NCBI RefSeq assembly: GCF_040712315.1
Contig: NC_134020.1
Span: 8,388,825-8,452,824, forward strand
Direction of reading: 5' to 3'
DNA: 64,000 bases
From: Castanea sativa
Taxonomy: Eukaryota; Streptophyta; Magnoliopsida; Fagales; Fagaceae
In this document: positions 56,461 to 64,000 of the stretch, piece by piece
How positions within the stretch are numbered: the first letter of the stretch is position 1
Layout of the letters: every line of letters starts with the position of its first letter
Translations under genes and position numbers: made by a program
Notes under the pieces: model-generated
What the model was told of the DNA's origin: nothing
Database searches by the model: none
Seen by the model: only the letters and a program-made list of their open reading frames with translations

Positions 56461-57092
56461 TGATGCGAAGAAAATCAGTAGGCTGGATGCTTCGGATTTC
56501 AAAGGACTAGTGATTGTCTTGAAGGCCTGAAAAAGAAAGAACAATGATTAAAGGTGACTGAGGTTACCGGCCAATAACCCTCCGATGCCAAAATTAGTTT
56601 TCTCTCTTAAATTCTAGAGTTCCCACTTTTCAAGAATTGTAAAAACGTACCTTTGTTTGGTCTGAATGGGCGTTTATATAGTGTGCCCTAAAAACGGTTA
56701 TTAGATTTGTAACTTCTCCTATATTTGAGAAGGTCTGAGGGTTCAGGGATAACTTCCACAACCGTTTAGGAGTTACACTTTTTCATATAACTGTCATTGG
56801 AAGTTATGCATGTGATAAAGGAGTTGTAGCATTGAACCTGGATTTCACTCATGTCTTGGAACACTAGCATATAGGCAAGTTCATGCTTGGGAATTTTCCT
56901 AAGTGTCAGGGGCTCGTCCAGGAACCTTCCTAACGAGCGTACCTTGTTCCCACTGAAGGTCGTCCTTCTATGGATGACCTTCTCACGGACGATCATCCTT
57001 ACATGGAAGACCTTCTTATGTGGGATGTCCCTTCTATTCTAGATGCCTCCTTTGGACGAGCTGGAGTTGGTCAGATTTTCAATTCATCATCA
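56461..57092 (-). repeat. 5' LTR of G2
   Basis: 632 bp, same length as the 3' LTR. Confidence 0.95.
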
Positions 57093-59360
57093 AGGTATAT
57101 CTCAAGAATTCTCTACTCCTATTACTCCTCAGCAAAATGGTGTAGTCGAAAGAAAGAACAAGGTTATTTAGGAGATGGTTAGAGCCATGTTGCACAACAA
57201 GGATGTGGTTAGAAACTTGTGGGGAGAAGTCGTTAACACTGCGTGTCATACAATTAACAGGGTGTTTTCAAGCCCGGTACCAAGAAAAATCTCTATGAGT
57301 TATGGAAGTGAAGGAAGCCAAATGTGAAGTATTTCAGAATCTTTGGAAGTACTTATTTCATTCTCAAGGATAGAGAGAATGTGGGAAGATTTGACTCCCG
57401 AAGCAATGAAGGAATATTTTTGGGATACTCCTCTACAAGTAAAGCTTATCGGGTATACAACAAGAGAACCAAGAAGGTGATGGAAATTGTCAATGTTGTT
57501 ATTGATGAAGTTTCAGAGTCTGGTTTTGAGAAATTAGTGAGGAAATCCCCGAAGAAAATTTTCCTCTCGAGCTTAAGGATGTTCAAGAAATTGTTGATCA
57601 AGAGCCTGCATCTCCAAGTACTCCCGGTACTCCTAGTGTTGTAGAAGGTTCAGCAGACATATCTACCTCACCTGATTCTGAATCTCATGAAGAGAAACAA
57701 CCTTCCTCAAGGATCAAGTTGAATCATCCTTTTGAAGTCATTCTGGAAAATATGAATGAACTTACACTAAGGAAGCCTACAGTTGATAAATGTGTTGCTA
57801 ATTTTGTGTCTTACTCTTGTTATTTGTTGCAAGTTGAACCCACCAGGGTTGAGGAAGCTCTTCAAGATGAAAGCTGGGTTGAGGCAATGCATGATAAACT
57901 GCTTCAGTTTCAAAGGAATGATGTCTGGACTCTAGTACCTAGACCGAAAGGTGAGCACATCATTGGCACAAAGTGGATTTTTTGCAACAAGACTGATGAG
58001 GAGGATAATGTGATCTGAAACAAGGCTCGTCTTGTGGCTTAAGGATACTCTCAAATGGAAGGAGTAGACTATGATGAGATATTTGCTTCTGTAGCCCGTA
58101 TAGAGTCCATTAGGATTCTCCTAGCCCTGGCATGTCATCTGAAGTTCAAGTTTTACCAAATGGATGTAAAGATTTCATTCTTGAATGGGTTCCTTAAAGA
58201 AGATGTCTATGTGGCTCAACCAAAAGGATTCATTGATCCACACCTTCTGCATCATGTGTTGTACCTCAAAAAGGCACTCTATGGTTTAAAGCAAGCCCCT
58301 AGAGCTTGGTATGATCGGCTTACACAATACTTGATCTTACATGGTTTCACAAAACGAAAAGCTGATCAAACCCTCTTCATCAAAAGGGAAGACAACGAGT
58401 TGATAGTTGCTTAAGTCTATGTTGATGATATCATCTCTGGGTCGACAAAGGATGAACTTGCTCATTGTTTCTCCAAACTCATACAGGTCGAGTTCGAGAT
58501 AATCATGATTGGAGAGTTAAATTACTTCCTTGGGTTGTAGATCCATCAGCAAGAGTCATGTATATTCATATCTCAATCTAAATATGTTAAAAATCTTGTG
58601 AAAATGTTTGGTTTGGAATTTGCTAGTTCTGTTAGAACTCCCATGAGCCCAAATGTTGAACTCACTATTAATTTGTTGGGAAAAAGTGTTGATTCTTTTC
58701 TCTATAGAAGCATGATAGGTAATCTTCTTTACCTTACTGCTATTAGACCTGACATTAGTTACAGTGTGGAAGTGTGTGCTAGATATCAGGCTAATCCCAA
58801 AGAGTCTCATATGATTGCTTTGAAAAGAATCATAAAGTATGTTAAAACCACTGCCAATTTTAGTGTGTGGTATAGCAAGGACACCAATGATATCTTAGCT
58901 AGGTATTCTGAGGTAGACTGGGCTGGGAATGCTAATGATAGAAAGAGTACTTCAGGGGGTTGTTTTTATGTGGGCAATAATTTTGTCTCCTAGATGAGCA
59001 AAAAGTAGAATTCCATCTCATTATCCACTGCAGAGGCTGAATACATCGCTACCGGTAGCTGCTGCACCCAACTTCTACGGATGCAAAAACTTCTCCTTGA
59101 TTATGGTATTCATCAAGAACATCTTACCATCTATTGTGACAATACCAGTGCCATCAACATCTTTAAGAATCCTTTCAACATTCTCGAACTAAACACATAG
59201 AGATTTGACATCACTTCATTTAGGAGCTTGTCGAAGATGATACTCTCACTCTTAAGTTTATTCACACTGATGATCAGAAGGCTGATTTGTTCACCAAACC
59301 TCTTGATAGCAAACGGTTTGAATTCCTTCACCAAAACATTGGTATTATCTCCATGGATTG
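57093..59360 (+). pseudogene. pol: E integrase end, RT and RNase H
   Basis: It opens with GISQEFSTPITPQQNGVVER, the integrase stretch with the third acidic residue, directly continuing 36241. Integrase tail: FGSTYFILKDRENVGRFDS. RT: WVEAMHDKLLQFQRNDVW, GTKWIF, MDVKISFLNGFLKEDVYVAQ, LYGLKQAPRAWYDRL, catalytic YVDDI after a stop at 58412. RNase H: DWAGNANDRKSTSGGCFYVG, STAEAEYIA, KADLFTKPLD, end ISMD and a stop at 59358-59360. Stops also at 57168, 58016, 58040 and 58991. Confidence 0.92.
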
Positions 59361-60399
59361 ATCTTCTCTTCTCCTCCTCCTTCCTCATGCATTTGCTTCT
59401 AGTTTTTATGCTTTGCTTTGTTTAACATGTTTTTGTTTGTTTGTTTTCAGTTTTGCTCTATTTTTTTTTTCATAAAAATAAAAAAAAAATTGAAAAATCA
59501 GAAAAATATAAAAACAATGTGTGTTTTGTGTACATTGGTATTTGTATACCTTGGATGGCCATTGAAATAAAGTTTTCTAAATTCTATATCTTTTGTAGCT
59601 TAGATGAGCATCTTTATGCACAATTAAGTAAGTGAGTTTTGTGGCTCATGTTTGTGATGCTAAAGATTAAGTAATCTCTTGTACTTAACACTCGTATCAC
59701 ACTTTTTGGCGAGAAGGACTAAAAAATCCTAAGAGAAAAGCATAAATAACCATCTCACCATCGTTACCTACTAATCATGAAATGACATTTGTATGCTTCG
59801 GCATAGCAAAAGTGCAATGTCAAAAGCTTAACATAATTGGATATTTCTTTTCTTTCTCTTATATGCCCATGCATGATATGCTTTATAAAAGAAAAATATA
59901 CAAAAAAAATAAAAGCAGAAAGAATCAAAATGTTTTATATATGATTGCAAACGTGTCTTCTAGGAGATGTAAGAGTTATAAGATGTACCTTGAAAGTGAT
60001 AGTCCCCATCAAGCAGTTATGATTGTGTGTGAGTTAAATTGATTTTCTCATATTTTAAATCGTCATAACATGTAGACAATTATGAAATCTTGTGATGTTT
60101 TTCACATACAACACGCAAATTCTTTACTACTTTTGGTACATGTGCTTGTACAATATGATTTGGCCATCACAAGGAATACGTGTTAATATATGCTCACTAA
60201 ACTGTCTTGATTTGTTTTTGAAATATAAAATTGGTTAGACTTGTTTAGTGTGTGTGTGTGTGTGTTTGGATCTATATGCTTGACATTTTTCTTGTTGAGA
60301 GATGTTTTTGAGAGCTTAAAATGTTGATTGGATCTTTGGTAGAGTAGCATGCTTGATTGCATTCGTGTTTGTGTTTTTCTCTTCTTTGAAATCTGTTTT
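59361..60399 (+). other. Post-pol untranslated region of E
   Basis: About 1 kb between pol and the TCGA array. No recognised ORF. A-rich run near 59470, (GT)n at 60247-60264. It matches E2 18346-18772 and 20174-20853 in reverse. Confidence 0.75.
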
Positions 60400-60690
60400 T
60401 GCACATCTCAACAGCTCTCGACATCTATGCTATCCATCGATATCTTTGATCTTCCTTCCTCGACCGAAGCTAACGCAATCTCGATCCATCGAAGCTTTTA
60501 AGAATTTGTCTCAATAGCTTCTCGACAGATTCTCGATCCATAAAGAAACTTTCTGTTTGCTCGATAGATTCTCGATAGGTATTCGATCCATCGAAATTTC
60601 TTTGCCGTTGATAGCTCTTGATAGCACCTCGACAGATAAATCTGTCGAGAATTAGTTCTCGATAGCTCTCGATCCATCGAGCTTTGTCTT
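60400..60690 (+). repeat. TCGA-centred motif array, E copy
   Basis: About sixteen TCGA-centred words in 290 bp, mostly TCTCGATAGAT, TCTCGACAGAT and CTCGATCCATCGA. CTCGATCCATCGAG-like stretches are palindromic, and CTCGACAGATAAATCTGTCGAG (60633-60654) is a hairpin. Confidence 0.8.
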
Positions 60691-60692
60691 TT

Positions 60693-60702
60693 CTATATAT
60701 AG
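60693..60702 (+). promoter_or_regulatory. TATA box before the E third ORF
   Basis: CTATATATAG follows the array immediately and precedes a pyrimidine-rich leader. E2 has TTTATATAG at the same place. Confidence 0.6.
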
Positions 60703-60838
60703 CCTCAACGCGATTTTTCTTCATTTCTCTCCGATCTCTCTCGATAGAAACACACTTTTCTCTCTTCCAAACACTTCTCACTCAACCTCTTCACCTTCCC
60801 CACTTGATTTTTTACCCAAATCTTATGTTCTTCATCTG

Positions 60839-61188
60839 GTATGATCTCTTTTCTCTCTTTTATCGCATTTCATTCATTTAGATCTAGGTTTTTGGGGTTT
60901 TTGAAAATTTTTGGGGTTTTTCAAATTTGATGAGGTTTTTTTGCAAAATTTTTGGGTTGCATTTTGTTTAAACGATCATGTATGCTCATGCATTGCATCA
61001 CATTTGTATTTTCATAATGTTTCATGCATTTTAGATGTGTGTTCTCTATGTTGAAATTTTGTGTGCTAGTAGGTTTGGATTGGGCTGAGCTTATGATGTT
61101 TTATTGTTACATGTCACATGTTCATGCAATTTTCATGCATACATACCTTCTTTTTTCTTCTTATTGATATTGATCTTGTTGGTACTCT

Positions 61189-61223
<35 letters not shown>

Positions 61224-61226
61224 TAG
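60839..61226 (+). other. Possible 5'-UTR intron of the E third ORF
   Basis: Donor CATCTG/GTATGA, long (TC)n tract (61191-61220) as a pyrimidine tract, acceptor CGGATAG, 7 bases before the ATG. 388 bp, against 382 bp in E2. Confidence 0.5.
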
Positions 61227-61233
61227 TCTACGC

Positions 61234-62421
61234 ATGGCACCCAAGCGCAAAACTACTCCTTCTCGGAACCCTCTTCGTTCCAGGGCAGCATCTTTTTCTT
61301 CTGATTCTACCCCTTTACATGTCAGGTTTTGTGAAGAGAAGGCCAGGACGGACTTCTTGGAGAACTTTTCTAGACGTGGCATTCATTCGAAATGCCAGAT
61401 CGTCCTTTCGAATTTTTCCGATACTGACTTACCTACTGTGATTTACAGTAGGGGTTGGGAGTCCCTTTGTGACATCCCAATCAGCTGTCCCACTGTGATC
61501 ATATAGGAGTTTTACTCCAACATGCACAGCTTTGATTTCTCCATGCCACATTTCATCACTCATGTTCGAGTTATCCGTATTATAGTCACTCCAAAGCTTA
61601 TTTTCGATGTGCTATGTGTCTCGAGGGTATTGCATACTGATTACCCCGGTTGTCCTCGTCTTAAGACTGTGTCTAAAGATGAACTCATGTCTCTATTCTG
61701 TGAGACACCCTCATCTTGGGGTGAACGTCAAAACACCCCTTACTCGAGATTTACAAAAGGTTTGAGGTTCCTAAATATGGTGATGACATTTGTTTTACAT
61801 CACTTGTCTCACTATAATTTGATTACTGAGCCTTGTGCTTGATTTTTGTTGCCCCTCATCGAGGACCTTACCATAGACTTTCCCTCTCACTTTATACTCT
61901 CCCTTATAGATGTCTAAAAGGATACGACGACCCGTGATAAACTTATTTTCCCTTCTGATATCACGAGGATCATTTACCATGCGTTTGTCTCCTATCCCGA
62001 GTCTCCTCACTTCTTTATTGTGGGTGCCACTAGCGGTGCGTCTGTTAGATGGAGTGAGGCCCAACTTCGACCGAAGCGACCACGGACAGAAACGGCGGCT
62101 CCTCTAGTCTCTTTCGCTCCATCTACCTTCGTTCCTTCTTCTTCCGTGGGTGGTGTGACTCTTGAGGCCATCATGGCTCAGCTTGAGCGCATGGATGCTC
62201 GCCTTGACACTCTCAGTGATAAGTTGTGTCAGGCGAACACCCATGTTGGTTGTATCGCACAATGATAGGATGTCATGGGTGGCTTCACCGCGTCTCCATC
62301 TCCATCTCCATAGACTTTAGAGGATGAGGGCGATGATGATGGCTCCGGTAGTGATGATGATGCTACATCTGAAGAGGATGCTAGCTCTTCCAGTGACGAT
62401 GAGATGACCGCTTCTCAGTGA
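61234..62421 (+). pseudogene. Third ORF of E, PF20167-type 'putative plant transposon protein'
   Basis: Starts MAPKRKTTPSRNPLRSR: basic, Ser-rich, perhaps nuclear-targeted. The core includes VRFCEEKARTDFLENFSRRG, FYSNMHSFDFSMPH, RIIVTPKLIFDVLCVSRV and ELMSLFCETPSSW. Next come LNMVMTFV, then DKLIFPSDITRIIYHAF. The C-terminal part is Pro/Ser/Thr-rich, then coiled-coil-like (LEAIMAQLERMDARLDTLSD), ending in an acidic DDD/EED/SSSS tail. Stops at 61504, 61840, 61915, 62263 and 62311 show decay; the end is TGA 62419-62421. In SIRE elements an env-like ORF stands here, but this one has no visible membrane anchor. Function unknown. Confidence 0.82.
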
Positions 62422-62995
62422 CTTACCCTTTGTCATTCGTGACAAAAAAGGGAAGTAGTTTTGGGTATGAGAGTAATCATGTACTTAGGGGGAGAGTTAG
62501 TATAGGAGATATTTTTGTTAGGGGAAGTGTTTATTTTTATGAGGGATGTAGTAAGGACTTTTTGTATCTTTTCTTTTTCTTTATCTTCTAGGTATATTGT
62601 TCTTGTATATTGGTCTTGTGACCATTCTGTGATAGCAAACCTTGCATTTATTTGATATATATATATATATATATATGATGAGGTTGTTATTATATTCTTT
62701 AACCTATCACTTCATGTGTTGTTTCTTTTCTCTCTTTATGCACATGCTTCTTATCTATTGTATGTAATCTTTTAATTATGTTTCAGACTAAGATGCCATG
62801 ATGAGTTTTGTTTAAAGTGTTTCAGAAATACAGGTTGTCAAAGTCTTCCATGCTAAGAACTCTCTTCTTGCAAAGTTTTTCAAGAGTTTGTGTTAGGATA
62901 GATTTTATTGTATTCAACAAGTGACTATGAGTTAAGTGATTTATGACTTCTCTCATATGCTCATTTGTTTGTTGTGGTTTTGTCACGGATTGCTA
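62422..62995 (+). other. 3' untranslated region of E
   Basis: No gene. Short (AT)n at 62658-62677. Matches E2 15765-16299 in reverse. Confidence 0.7.
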
Positions 62996-63011
62996 AAGGG
63001 GGGGGGGAGAT
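62996..63011 (+). other. Polypurine tract of E
   Basis: AAAGGGGGGGGGAGAT, directly before TGTTAGGAAATATG. Confidence 0.88.
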
Positions 63012-63156
63012 TGTTAGGAAATATGTAAACCATGTTAAGAACATATGTCATTTAGAATTGGCAAATCTTTTGACAAAACACACTTTACTTGTAATTAGGT
63101 AGATATATGATGTGTTTAATACTTCAAGGAACAAGAGTTCAAGTTCAAGTATTGAA
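63012..63156 (+). repeat. Start of the 3' LTR of E
   Basis: Matches 32513-32660 (ACATATGTCATTTAGAATTGG, then ACACTTTACTTGTAATT-like). Cut at 63157 by a copia LTR; the rest is outside the window. Confidence 0.9.
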
Positions 63157-64000
63157 TGAAGGAAAAATTCTGGTTTTGTACCTCATACAAAACCCACAGC
63201 GGAAGCAACGAACTAGGATTTATTTCATTCATGATTGATAACGTGCACAATGTAAATTTCAGAATTTAAGAACAAGATAGCGTACCTTGGTGTGGAGAAA
63301 TTCAAAATAAAGATTAGAAGCACTTGGGAACACTTTTAATCTTCACTCCAATTCCACTTTACGCCCAAGATGTGTGGTCTCTTAATCAGTTTTTCAAAGG
63401 GAGAATGAAAGTGTGTCTCACACTCTTTCACACACCGTTTCTTATTTCTTTTCTAATCTCTTCTAATAAAAATTCGGTATGTTTCTCCCTTTATAACTAA
63501 CTGATTATCTAATTGGGCTGGCCTATTGGGCCTTTCCAATTGGGCTTTAGTATGTGGCTTGGAGTGGGACCAAAAGGGACCAATAAGACACTAGCTCCAA
63601 TGGGCCTTGGGCTTTTCCGTCAACTCTTGACAAGTCCAAAGTTACCATTAATTATATTTAATACCACTATATAAATGTAATTGCACTCTAGGCCTTATTA
63701 ATAAATTATATCTCAAGACTTTATTATACACGTAACCCCTTCATAAAATATTCGTAGTAACACAAAGTCATAAATGTAGACTGCCACTTTGTAAATTACT
63801 ACATCTTATCCTTGAGTACCCGGTTTAATTCTTTAAAGTTATTCATTATATATTTATGAAATCCAATTTCATAAATATATACTTTAGTAATTTCTTACTA
63901 AAGTGGTTAGGCCTAACTCTCTGAATAACTGAAACCATTAAACTTATCTTAAGGGAATATTTTATATCTCCATCAAGAGACTATGAATTCCATCTTGAGA
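63157..64000 (-). mobile_element. Copia A/B/C family LTR, cut by window end
   Basis: Starts TGAAGGAAAAATTCTGG (TGTTGG in other copies). Contains the first palindrome (63845-63880). It could be a solo LTR or the 3' LTR of a full element continuing to the right. Confidence 0.9.

Larger units (their letters stand above)
36242..57092 (-). mobile_element. Tat-like Ty3/gypsy element G2 with antisense ORF
   Basis: Two 632-bp LTRs (36242-36873 and 56461-57092) with TGATG...CATCA ends. On the minus strand: primer site, gag, protease, RT, RNase H, a second RNase H-like domain, and integrase with an intact-looking order, then a long 3' region carrying an ORF on the opposite strand. A second RNase H and an antisense ORF are known marks of the Tat lineage. 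Without its three insertions it is about 9.65 kb. It split the integrase of E. The flanks (GGAATAA and AGGTATA) do not give a clean 5-bp duplication. Confidence 0.92.
32513..64000 (+). mobile_element. SIRE-like copia element E, runs past window end
   Basis: 5' LTR (32513-34897), primer site, gag relic, protease, integrase split by G2, RT, RNase H, post-pol region, TCGA array, TATA box, possible intron, third ORF, purine tract and the start of the 3' LTR at 63012. The 5' and 3' LTR starts agree over the first 140 bases. Integrase reading continues from 36241 to 57093. After taking out the insertions the element is about 8 kb up to the 3' LTR. Confidence 0.9.

Overview
This is a repeat-rich plant nuclear window. 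I found no convincing host gene, tRNA gene or rRNA gene. It is AT-rich and consists almost wholly of LTR retrotransposons inserted into one another, plus a few small DNA transposons. Initiator-Met-tRNA primer sites, Ty1/copia polyproteins, Tat-like Ty3/gypsy elements with an antisense ORF, and copia elements with a third ORF of the plant PF20167 type point to a seed plant, probably a woody eudicot; the species cannot be named from the sequence.

Layout. (1) 1-9420: copia element A (+), decayed, inserted into the RT gene of Ty3/gypsy element G1 (-; 9421 to about 13685). (2) The LTR of G1 holds the 3' end of another Ty3 element (12256-13083, +). (3) 13686-31964: element E2 (-), a SIRE-like copia element that has lost pol but keeps part of gag and a long third ORF. 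It contains two solo LTRs (14048-15424 and 18773-20173), complete copia B (21532-29152) and a complete small LTR element, TRIM-1 (29793-31447). (4) 31965-32512: a spacer of repeat fragments. (5) 32513 to beyond 64000: element E (+), the pol-bearing relative of E2. It is interrupted by a solo LTR (32994-34388), a Tourist-like MITE (35340-35463), the 20.9-kb Tat-like gypsy G2 (36242-57092, -) and another copia LTR (63157 to the window end). G2 itself contains copia C (37297-45469), a hAT element (46460-48068) and a solo LTR (49534-50933).

Most nested insertions are supported by target-site duplications read directly: B AAATT, C GTTTC, TRIM-1 CCCTT, solo LTRs GTAGT and GAAAC, hAT MITE ACCACAAG, Tourist MITE TTA. 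Several junctions are also supported by reading frames that resume on the far side.

Most interesting signals: (a) E and E2, two diverged copies, keep the same arrangement before the third ORF: an array of TCGA-centred repeats, a TATA box, a possible 5'-UTR intron of about 385 bp, then the ORF. This looks like an internal promoter. (b) G2 has an antisense gene with its own TATA box near its 3' LTR. (c) TRIM-1 carries a 64-bp triplication across its LTR/primer-site junction. (d) Two long palindromes are conserved in the copia LTRs. (e) Copies A and B share the same premature stop in gag. All polyproteins here are broken to some degree; B and C are the least decayed.
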